From contig NC_073312.1 in the NCBI RefSeq assembly GCF_027595985.1, positions 6,246,174 through 6,310,173 of the forward strand: a DNA stretch of 64,000 nucleotides. The letters are read 5' to 3'. The notes below the pieces were generated by a model. The model did no database searches. It was not told where the DNA came from and saw only the letters and a list, made by a program, of their open reading frames with translations. The DNA comes from Sorex araneus (lineage: Eukaryota > Chordata > Mammalia > Eulipotyphla > Soricidae). The position numbers and the translations under genes are program-made. Below are positions 32,701 to 44,700 of this stretch, in pieces (the stretch's first letter is position 1; each line of letters starts with the position of its first letter).

Positions 32701-34679
32701 GATGATTTAGTGCCACAAAATCTGACCCAAAAAATAGGAGCTATTTTGTGCAGCTTTAAGACAGATAAGGTTTTTGTTGTTTTTTTCAGAGCCTTACTAT
32801 TTCCTTCAAACTTCATTATCGTGAAATGTAATGCATTTACAAAAATGCCACTAATGTGTTCAGCTCAGTACATACAGTGACCATAGAACCATGTACATTT
32901 TATTATCTTTTATTTATTTATTTGCTTTTTGGGGTTATAACTGGCTTTGCAGTCTTTTATTTATTTGCTATGTTGGGTTACACCTGGCTCTGCACTCAAG
33001 AACTATGCCTGGTGGTGCTTGGGGGACCAGATGGGATGCTGGGGATCAAACCTGGGTCGGCCTCGTGCAAGGCAAACGCCTTACCCTCTGTACTATCACT
33101 CCAGCCCCTTGAGTATTTTTTGTTTTTTGTTTTTCTTTTTGGGTCACACCCATGATGCACAGGGGTCACTCCTGGCTCTGCACTCAGCAATCACCCCTGG
33201 CAGTGCTTAGGGGACCATATGGGATGCTGAGAATCAAACCTGGGTCGGCCTCGTGCAAGGCAAACGCCTTACCCTCTGTGCTATCACTCCAGCCCCTTGA
33301 ATATTTTTGAAAATATTACCTCGATCCCCGGCACCGCGTGAGGGCAGGCCAGGAGTAAGCCCTGAGCGCCACTGGGTATGGCCCCGAGCAAATCAGGGGC
33401 AATTAGCTACATCTGCTGGGGCAAGCGCGGTACTTTAAATAACTTGTCAGGGGGCCAGAGAGTTCTCAGGAGGGCGAGCACTGCTCAGGGGCGGGAACCC
33501 GGGCTCCAGCCCCAGCACCGCCTGCTCCCCAGAACCCCACCAGGTGTGGCCCAAAGCCCCGGCCATCAGAGTAAATGCGCACCCTCAGTGCGCTCAAGGT
33601 GAAACCCCAGGGCCGGAATGATAGCACAGCGGGGAGGGCGTTTGCCTTGCACGCAGCCAACCCGGGTTCAATTCCCAGCATCCCATAGGGTCCCCTGAGC
33701 ACTGCCAGGGGTAATTCCTGAATGCAGAGCCAGGAGTAACCCCTGAGCATCACCAGGTGTGACCCAAAAAGCAAAAAAAAAAAAAAAAAGATGAAACCCA
33801 AAGGACTAACTGTTGAGTCTTTGGAGCAGGGGGGAGCATTTGGGGTCAGCACCAGGTCTCGCGAGTCTGCACCAGACTGGCCCCTGTAGTCCCACAGAAC
33901 CGGGAGTGTCCTCCCGCCCTCTGGTGTCCAACGGGGCATGGGAGCCAAGTCGGGGCGGGGGCGGGAAATGTGGAGCCCGTCAGGATTTCGCTGTCTCTTT
34001 CCCCCAGACTCTGGTGGCGTTCAGTAAGTGAGCCGCTGAGGGCCTTGCAATGATTATTTGCATATACTATTATTTTTTGCTTTTTTCTTTGGTTTCTGGG
34101 CCACACCTGGTGATGCTCAGGGCTTCCTCCTGGCTCTGTGCTCAGGGATCCTGCCTGGCGGGGCTCAGGGTGTCAGGGATTGAACCTGAGCTGGCCAGTG
34201 CGAGGCTCTCGCTCCAGCCCAGTATATTCCATTTGAGCTGAGTGACGTCCCGGCTCTTACAACCTTCTAAGACGGGGCTGGGGGATGCCGGTCTGTGGGG
34301 TTTAGGCCCCCCTGAGACCAGGGACTCTGGCCCTGGCCCGTGACGGGAGAGACAGCTGCGACAGCCCGCCCTGTTGGTGGGTCTCACGAACCTGGTTCCC
34401 GACCCGTTTGAACCCAGAGTGCCCTTGGATAAAAGCAGGCTTGGGCTGGAGAGAGGACAGCGGGAAGGGCGCCCCTCGCCTTCGCTGACCCGGGCCTGGT
34501 CCCCGGCTCCACACAGGGTCCCCGAGACCCACCAGGAGCCGACTCAGTGCAGAGCCAGGAGTCACCCCAGCACAGCCACGTGGCTGGAAACCAAGAAAGG
34601 AGGGAAGGGAAACTTGATTTTCACTAAGAAGGTTTGAGAGAAGAGAATCATTAGCCGTTCACTAGTTGTCATCCCCCAC

Positions 34680-34729
<50 letters not shown>

Positions 34730-35688
34730 GGGGTTCCTGCTGTGCTGACATCCCAGCTGAGTTGAGGTTCCTGGCGGTTGGCTGAGATGCTTCTCAGCGC
34801 CACGAGCCCATGAGTCTCACCAGTCCCGCCCTGCAGTTTTGGCAGTTTGAGGGGAGGGCTTGGGTGGGTGGTTCTCACCTGGCTGTGCTCCGGGATCACT
34901 CCTGGCCGGACTCGGGGGACCATACGCATGACCAGACATGAAGCCAGGGTCTGGAAGGGTGCCCTGAGTCTGGGGCCCTCTGGTGATCATCTGCCCTCGC
35001 CGAAAGGCTCTAAGTGCGTCAAAGAACATCTGATGCCAGAGGAAGGGGCCTTGGGACGGGGGCTTTTATGTACGGGAGCATCCGTGGAAAGAGATCTTGG
35101 CCCCCCGGGCCACCGGAAAGAGCTCTGCCTCACGACCCCTGCTGTGGCCGGGTGGGGCGGCTGACTGGGGTTCCTGTCTCCTTCGTTTCTGTAGCTGACA
35201 CATATGGGTGTGAACCCGCTGGAAGCCGAGGAACTTGGCCGCGATGAGGACAGCTCCGACTTGGAACTCATAGTCTACGACTCCTGGAAAATATCAGGCA
35301 AAACCGCAGAAAACACCTTTAATAAAACCCATACATTCCACTTCCTGTAAGATTATGTTAAAACTCCAACAGACCCGCCATGCATAGCCCCTGCCCTGCG
35401 TGTGGTGGGTGGGGCGGGGGGGAGTGGGATAGCGGGGCTGGGACAGGGGGTGCCACTGGGCAGAGATAGATGCCCTTAAGGCTGGACGCAAAGGCTCAGG
35501 AAATCTTGGTGTGGCCGGAACCTCGTCCTGGGGGGGGGACAGGAAGTTGCGCCACCAAGTCCTGACCCCTAGGTGCTGTCTTGTGAGCCCGAGCGTCTGG
35601 CCTAAGGCTTCCTTTGCTTAGTCACTACCGTTAGCACGCACGCTTGCTCTTCGGGAGGCTGGTGCCACTGGTGCCCTCAGGGCCCTGC

Positions 35689-35721
<33 letters not shown>

Positions 35722-38700
35722 GTTTTTGGGTCTCACCCGGCGATGCACAGGGGTTACTCCTGGCTCTGCACTCAGGAATCACCCCTGGCGGTGCTCAGGG
35801 GACCCTATGGGATGCTGGGATTTGAACCCGGGTCGGCCGCGTGCAAGGCAAATGCCCTACCCGCTGTGCTATCTCTCCAGCCCCTCAGGGCCCTGCTTGT
35901 TGGACACACCCTGTCTGTTTTGATTTGGGGGCCATTCCCAGCTCAGGGGTCACTCCTGGTAGGGCTTGGGAGGGCATAGGTAGTACCGGGGCTCGAACGC
36001 AGATTGGCCATATGCAAGACAGGCGCCCTCCCTGCTGTCCTGTCGCCCGGTCCCCGTGTGTGCCTGAGGGCTGCTCAGCTCCCCCCACAGCCTCCTGTTT
36101 CTTTTTTGGATAAAAGTCTTAATTTTTTTTTTTTTCCTCTTGGGTCACACCCAGCGATGCACAGGGGTTACTCGTGGCTCTGCACTCCGGAATTACTCCC
36201 TGGTAGTGCTCGGGGGACCCTATGGGATGCTGGGAATCGAACCCGGGCTGGCCGCTTGCCAGGCAAACGCCCTCCCCGCTATGCTGTTGGTCCAGCCCCA
36301 AAAGTCTTAATTTCTTTAAGGTTTTTATTTTTAATGTATATACTTAAACAGAACTGGCGGTCTTAATTCCTAGCCAGCCAGCCTGGGGAGGAAGGAGCCT
36401 GGCTCTCCCCGCTCGCTCGTTCCAGAGCCCTTAGATGTGTCAGCCGTGTCCCTCCTCAATGCTTCCTCTTGGGGAACCCCCCTGCCACCCCCCGCCCGGC
36501 CCCGAGGTTGTTTTCCTCTGCAGTGGGGCTGCTGCTCTTGCCAGCCCCCGGCTTACAGTGCCCTTGGGTTGGTCTTTTCCCCCTGTCGAGGTTTATGCCT
36601 CCCCGACCCTGGCCCCAGCCTGGGGTCTGCAGTGGATTTTCTGGACGGAGGAGTCGTGGGGAGCAGGTCACCTCTGAGGGCCGGCTCGCCTGCTCACTCT
36701 CGGCCTTGAACGCTGCGGCAGTGTCCATCTCAGTGTCCTCGGCTCTCCAGTGCCTGGACCCTGGGCGCCCGCGTGGCCCCCTCCAGCCATGGTCTCTGCC
36801 CCCAGCGGGACGTTACTTGGTTTGCAGGGGGAGGGGGGGAGTGCGAATGGGGAGGCATTCAGGTGGCCCTGTGACCGATGTCCTCAGGCAGGTGTGTCCT
36901 GTGTCCCCAGGCTGCGTCAGCGTCCACCCCGGCACCCTGATAGAGCAGAGCGGCGACCCCAGTGGCCTTGTTCGCTCCCCTCCTCCCCGCCCTCCTCCCG
37001 CTCCATCTGCAGTTGGCTTTGCTGGCAAGCCCGTGCTGGGAGGACTGCCCGGAGGGGGTGTGGGAGAGCAGATGTCAGCCGCGGGTCTGAACGGGCCGGC
37101 CCGGGAATGGCTTTCGGCTAGCCGGGCTCTCTGCATCTTCCCTCAGGCTGGGCTCCATCCAAGGAGACGCGCCCCCGCCCAAGCCGCGCGTGGACCGCCC
37201 GAGGAGAGTGCTCGCCGGGGAGGAGCAGCGGGCCATGCCCGCCGAGGTGGGCTCCCTCCCTGGGTGGGAGGGGGGGGGCTGTCCCCACATGCCGCTGGTC
37301 ACGTCCCATCCCCGCCCCACCGGCTGTCCTATCGCTGAGCCCCGCCAGGCCTGGTCCCTGAGCACAGAGCCAGGAGTCAGCCCTGAGCACTGCTGGGTGT
37401 GGCCCCAAACCACAAGACACACACAAAGTAATACATCTCTGGGCCCGAGCGACAGTGCAGTTGGTCGGGCGTTTGCCTTGCATGCAGCCGACCCAGGTTC
37501 CCTGCATCCCCTATGGTCCCCCAAACACCGCCAGGAGTCATTCCTGAGTATCGCCTGGTGTCCTGAGTGTCGCTGGGTGTGACCCAACCCCCTACCCCTA
37601 AAAGAAGAAAAATCCTTAATGTTTAGGCTGGAGCGAGAGCTCAGGAGTCGCGCCTGCGCTCGGCAGGCAGGAGGTCCGGGTTCGATTCCTGGCATTGCTG
37701 CTTCCCTGAGCACCACCTGAAGTGCCCCTGACGCTGCCAGGTGTGGCCTCCAGAGCAAAGAAATAGAAAATAAAAATAGAAAATAAAATACTCACTCATG
37801 GGCCGTGCATACAGCTTGGCCTTTTTTTTTTTCTCTAAGTATTATTAGAGTCCAGAGTTCGATTCAGTCACTGAAATAATTTTTTGTCAGCTTTAAATGT
37901 TTTATTTTTTTATCCAAACTTTAAACGTTTTATTGGACCAGTTTCTCAGCCTGAACTTCTGTCGGTGGTGAGAGCTGGCCCCCCTGAGCCAGCTCAGCAT
38001 CACCTGCGTGCCCCGTGGGCGTGAGGGTCTCTTGGGCACTGCGGCACCCCCAGCTGCCCCGGGAGGGGGGACAGGATCCTTCCCCGCAGGGAACCGCAGC
38101 TCCATGTAGGAGCCTGTTTTACTCTTTTACATTCAGCCACTTTTCTCTTCTGTAAAAACTTCCTAGAGGTGGGCGTGTAGCTGAGCAGTAGAATGTTTGC
38201 CCTGCATGCATGAGCCGTGGATTTAACCCCTGCACTGCCTTTCCCCAGCCCCCCCTTAAATATAAACTTACTATGAGCACTGTGCCAAGAGTTACTCAGT
38301 TACACCCTCCCTTTTACTATAAAAATGTTACTGAAACTAGGGGGGGGAAATTATTATTCCTTTGTGTGGGGTGGGGGTGGGCCACACCCAGCAGCTTTCA
38401 GGGCTTCCTCCTGGCCCTGCGTCCAGGAAACACTCCGGGGACCATGCGTGGTGCCAGGGATTGAACCTGGGTCGGCCGTGTGCAAGGCAAACACCCGTCC
38501 CCCTGTCCTATCACTCTGGCCCTAGACAGACTTTGAGATGAGGATATAAACCAGCAGTCAGTTCCCAGCAAAAGACTTGTAGAGGCATTTGAGTTTATCA
38601 GGAAGTGGGAAAGGTTAAAAGGATATCAGTCAGCTTGGTGACTTTCTGTTTTCAGTTAAAAAGAATGGAAGAATCTCACCAAGAAGCCACAGAAAAAGAG

Positions 38701-41700
38701 GTAGAGAGAATCCTGGGACTGTTGCAGACGTATTTTCGGGAAGACCGTAAGTATGCTGGCACGTGTGTTCCGTGTTTCTCTCTTAGATGTCTCCCTGCTT
38801 TTGTTTTTGGGCCATGCCTGGTGGTGCTCCGTGCTCTGCACTCAGGAACCACTCCTGGTGGTGCTCTGGGGATCATATGGGGTGCTGGGGATCGAACCCT
38901 GGTCAGCTGTGTGCAAGGCAAATGCCCCACCCACCATAGCTTCCAGCCCCTACACATATCACTTCTGATGAGGAATTATTCTCCTACAAAGGGTGTTTCC
39001 AGGTGCGCCTAAGGTTTGAAATCACTCTGGTCTTTCCTGGGGGTGTATTTGATGAGGCTTCTCTCCGCCACACTCAGCAGTGCTCAGGGCTGACTCCTGG
39101 CTCTGTGCTCAGGGATCACTCCTCTTGGGGCTCAGGGGCCATCTGGGGTGCCAGGGATGGAACACAGGCCAGCACATGCAAGACGAGTACTTGCCTTAGC
39201 TACTGTGCTGTCACCCCTTAGGTCAGATTCTAAAGGTCTTAAATGAGATACCAAGGTGCTCTTTTAGAAAGAGTATGTTGGGCCAGAGAAATAGTATAGT
39301 GGGTAGGTCGCTCACCTTGCATGCAGCAACCTGGGTTCAAGCCTCAGGATCCTCTCTGGTCCTCTGAGCACCGCCGGGAGTAACCCTCGAGCATTGCTGG
39401 GTGTGACACCAAGATCAAAACCGCAAGGTTCTGTCATGTAGGAGCCAATAAGAAAGCACAGTGGGTAGGGCAGTGGCCTTGCATGTGGCCACCCTGCGCC
39501 CCATCCCATACGAGCCCTGAGCGTCACGGACTGTGGCCCACCTCCTCCCCTCCGTAATAAAGGGGGGGCTGTCCCATCATTTGATCCTCATTCAGAAGGA
39601 TGAATCCCGGCGTCCTTGGTGTTTATGTTTCATTTGTGGGCCACGCCCCACAGTGCCTGGGATGGAAACAGGCGGCCTTCCTGAGATCAGGCAGACCGGC
39701 CCTCTGGCCTCTCTCCCAAGCCCCTCATTTCTTTTTTATCTCTCACACCAGGGAGTATTGATAGGCACAAATTCTTCTTCCCAGTTTGAAGGCTTTCCTC
39801 TCTTCTCTCCGCAGCCGATACGCCCATGTCTTTCTTTGACTTCGTGGTCGATCCCCACTCTTTCCCCCGCACGGTGGAGAACATCTTCCACGTGTCCTTC
39901 ATCATCAGGGTAAGGCTTCAGACGACCTTTCGGATGGCCTTTCCGTGGCTTTCAGGGCATAGGTGGCAAAGAGCTGTGACTGCCAGGAGCCAGCCACGTT
40001 TGCGTTGACCAGTGTATATTTAGGACCCAGTGGGGTAGAACATTAATTGGCCGTGTATGCAGAAAGAGCTAGTATAACTGTTTGTTGAATTTTCACCTTA
40101 GATAGTGTTTAGAGACAGAATTGAGAACATTTGGATGTGGAATGGCATGTCCGTTGGGTGTGATTGGCACATTTCCCAAATCTGATGGACAGTTGTCATG
40201 TTCTTTGGTTTCAGGTTTGGTTTTTGGGCTCAGGGATCACTCCTGGTGGGGCTCAGGGGGCCCTTTGGCCATGCAGGGTGGCCGAGAACGAACCCGGATC
40301 CCCTGCAGACAAGGCGCGAGCCAACCCACTGTCCTGTCCCTCCTGCCCCATTATTGCCATGTTAAGTAAGAGAATGTCCTTGAGCTCAAGAAAGACTGAG
40401 ATTGTATAGTTGGAGCCAGTGATAAGACAATGTGGCGGGGCCAGAGCGATAGGACAGCAGGAAGGATGCTTGCCTGGCATGCCGCAGACCTGGGTTCGAT
40501 CCCTGGCATCCCGTATGGTCCACCGAGCCTGCCAGGACTGATCCCTGAGCACCGCCAGGTTTGGCCAAACCTACCCCACCTCCCTCCCCGCAAAAGAGTG
40601 GCAACTATTGATAAACTGTATAAGGATAGCTTTTAGGAAATTTTGTACAGCAGTCTTAAATCTCCCAAGTTGGAAATCACTTCAAAATAGAAGGCTCAAA
40701 AAACAAAATCCTGCACAGAAGTTATTGTTATTGGAAAATTTGCTTTAGATTGTCATTAGTCTTATGACAGGTGATAGTCTTCCATGTGTAGGATGATTTA
40801 ATTTTGCCCTTAGATCAGTATCTTGTCTTGATTAAAGTGTTTTTCTAGAAATGATAACAAAGGTATAGTTTGCCCATGGTACATGATAGAATTAAACATA
40901 TCATGACGTGGAGGATTCAGAAGTAAGTAATTGATCAGTTAAAAATCAGGCTAATTGAATGAAAGAGGTGAGGCAGCTGTGGAGACGATGGCGGTGGGCC
41001 TGTGTCAGGGCAGATGTCAGATTCGTGAATGTTAAGGTCAAGCTGGACGACCTAGGAGAATGGACTTACTTTCAGATTCATCATGACTTCCGGGATGGAA
41101 TGGGGAAGAATAGCGTGAACGTGCCATCGCAAGTAGAGAATCTGAAACCCAATCAAGCCTCCCCCAAACAAAAGCCTGGGACCAGACGGCATTTTCTGAT
41201 TCTCCCAGACTTCGGAAGGAGATGTGATACCTTCTGAGATGCTTCCAGAAGCTGAACGGGACGGGGGAGGATCCCCTGTGCATTCCACAGGCCCATTAGC
41301 CCGGCCCCACGCCAGACGGAGACAGCGCTGAGATAGAAAACTGTTGACCAACACGTAGCTCTGATGAACTGAGAGGCAGGAGTCCTTGGCTAAACCTTGG
41401 TCACCTGAGTCCAGCAAGCATCAGTAGGGACCTTGTGCTGTGACTGTGATTCAGTCCAGGGGGGGCAAGGATGGTGGGATATCTGCCACCCAGGGGGGAA
41501 CGACCACTGCAACCAAGACTCACGTGATCCTGTCAGTAAATACTAAAAAGCATCTGACAAAATTCAATGCCCATTTATGATAAAAACTCTACTCACTGGG
41601 AGTAATAAAAAAAGACCATTATTCAGCATAGTGAAGGCCGTGACACACCGATAGTTACCATCAGACTTTTAAATATAAATAAATATATTTATGTATAATA

Positions 41701-41718
41701 TATATTTTATATATACAT

Positions 41719-41756
<38 letters not shown>

Positions 41757-44700
41757 GTAGTGGGGGGGGCCCGCATTTGGTGGTGCTCAAGATTTACTCC
41801 TGGCTCGGCTTCTCAGGGTTCACTGCTGGTGGGGCTCTGGGGACCTTCTGGGGTGCCAGGTCTGCAGCGTGCCGGGCAAGCGCCTACCTGCTGTCCAATC
41901 ACCCCAGCCCGCGTCATATTTAATAAAAGTGCAACTGCCCCCCAGAGACGGAAGCTCAGAAACAAGACATGCGTGGATGGGCCTCTCGCTGCCCTTACTG
42001 AGCTCGGGATGTCCGAGTGAGAGCAACCAGGCGGCAGAAAGATAATACAAGGAAGTTGCCGGGGGTGGCTGACGGCCACAGTGCGGACAGGCAGCTGTGG
42101 TCCGTCTGCGTGCTTGTTGGGACGCTCCCCCGCCCTTCCAGAGCAGTCGTGCATTTGCGGGCCCAAGGGCAGGAACTTGGGGTGACTCTCTCTTTCGTAT
42201 TGGGTTTTTAGCCCACACCTGACGGTGCTCGGGTCTGCCTCCTGGCTCTGTGTGTGGGATCACTCTTGGCAGGGCATGGGGGGACCATCGTGGGGTGCCG
42301 GGGTCAAACCTGGACTGGCTGCATATAAGGTGAGCGCCCTCCCTGCTGTCCTGTTGCTCCGACTCGAACTTTAGGTGATTGTGCCCAGTGAAATAGGAAG
42401 GAAGTGGGGGGCTGGAGTAGCCCCCGAGCATTGACGGGTGTGACCCCAAAGCAACAGCTGGTGAAAGGTAGCCACCTGGAGCAATTGCACAGTGAAGATA
42501 ATTCTAGAGTAAAAAACAGTTCATGGGGGCTGGAGGGATAGCACAGCGGGGAGGGCGTTTGCCTTGCACGCAGCCGACCCAGGTTCGATTCCCAGCATCC
42601 CATATGGTCCCCTGAGCACCGCCAGGAGTAATTCCTGAGTGCAGAGCCAGGAGTGACCCCTGAGCATCGCTGGGTGTGACCCAAAAAGCAAAAAAAAAAC
42701 CCAAAAAACAGTTCATGGGTAGAATGATGGGAAACTGGTTATCATGGTTATCAGGGGAGAAGGGGGGAGGGCAGAGTGGATTGAGAGGCCACGACATTCT
42801 GCTCCTGTGGAGGATGACCTAGGGATGTAGAGATGGACACAGAGGTGGAGAGGTGTGAGGCCCGGCCACCCGCACGTACAAGGCGGCGCATGGAGGAGGA
42901 AGAAAAGATGGCAGGGAACGCTCCCTTTTGGCTCATGATTGTGGTACAGTCTGATTGGCTGAGATTTAGGAATTTCCATTTGAGTAATTTTTTTTCTTTT
43001 GTTTTTTTTTGTCCAATTGATTATAGGTTTCAAATTTAAAGTTTTGGTCTGCTCCTAAAAACATGTTTGTGTTTTAGGACGGCTTTGCGAGAATAAGACT
43101 TGACCAAGACCGGCTGCCGATTATAGGTAAGTGATACTGTGTCGGTTTTAGAAAAGCATTTGTCGTCAGAGCTTACGGGATGTGTATGAGTAGTTTAAAT
43201 TCAAGGTCACAAACTTTCACAGTGCCGCATGCTGCTCACGGGAAATACTGAAGACGGGGTCGGAGCCTAAATTTATCTTTAGCACTTTCACCATCTGTTG
43301 CTCTAAAGATGAACAACAATATATAATCCCCCTTCAATTTTAATTTAGAACCTTTGTGGGTCATAGTCACGGCTGTGACTTCCTCCCCCTGAATCTGACT
43401 CCTGGTGAAAGTGTTTAATTCTTTATTTTTATTTTATTTATTTATTTTGCTTTTTTGGGTCACGCCCAGCTATGCCCAGGGGTTGCTCCTGGCTCTGCAC
43501 TCAGGAATTATTCCTGGCGGTGCTTGGGGAACCGTATGGGATGCCGGTGGGTGAATTCGGGTCGGCGGTGTGCAAGGCAAACGCCCTCCTCCCTGAACTA
43601 ATTGCTCCGGCCCCGAGTCTTTGATTCTTGGGAAAATGACTTTATGCTCCGCCTTCCTCTCTTCCCCTTTGCTTTGGAGGGTTTCCTGTAGAGAAGGGAG
43701 GGCCCGTGGCCAGTGACACCGAGCGCTGTCTCCCCTTGCCCGGGGTGCAGTGGCTGAGACAGCGACAGCCCCGTCTGCGGCTCCCGTGGGCTGTAATAAG
43801 GGGCCTCCGGGTCAGGCCTTTCCCGTGGACGTTCCTGTCTGCTCCCACGCCTGCTGTCTCAGGCTCCGGTTTTGCAGGGAGCCTCTGGCAATCCCCAGGG
43901 CCCGGTGGCCAGAGTCCACATTGGCCCGGCCCATCCTCACGTCCACCCACAGCAAACCGCAGAGCGAGGAACGTGTGATGGAGGCTCTGTGCGCGGCCAG
44001 GTTCAAGTGCCCTGACTCATGAGATCCACGGCGCTAAGAAATGGGGCTTTAAGGTTTAATGTGGGGGCTGGAGCGATAGCACAGCGGAGAGGGCGTTTGC
44101 CTTGCACACGGCTGACCCGGGTTCGATTCCCAGCATCCCATATGGTCCCCTGAGCACCAGCAGGGGTAATTCCTGAGTGCAGAGCCAGGAGTGACCCCTG
44201 AGCATCGCCGGGTGTGACCCAAAAAGCAAAATAATAATAATAATAATAATAATGTGGATGGGTTTGAGAACCGTGGTGGGAAGCGGCTTGCCCCAGGTGC
44301 CTGCAGGGTCCCGTGCAGCCCCAGTCACAGGCCTCTGGCCGCAGGGTGAGCTCTGCACGCCCAGGAGCCTCAGGGCTGCCCCCCATCCTGTCCTGCTGCC
44401 CCCCGCCCTCACCACCCCGTCTCACCACACCATAAGTCCTGCTTCTTTGCAGGAACAGAAGGGACAACAGGGGGCAGCTTTATTTTATTTTATTTTTTGG
44501 TTTTTGGGTCACACCTGGCAATGCACAGGGGTTACTCCTGGCTCTGCACTCAGGAATTACTCCTGGCAGTGCTCAGGGGACCATATGGGATGCTGGGATT
44601 TGAACCCAGGTCGGCCGTGTGCAAGGCAAACGCTCCACCCGCTGTGCTATCGCTCTAGACCCAACAGGGGGCAGCTTTAAAACAGTCCGTTTCCACCGAG

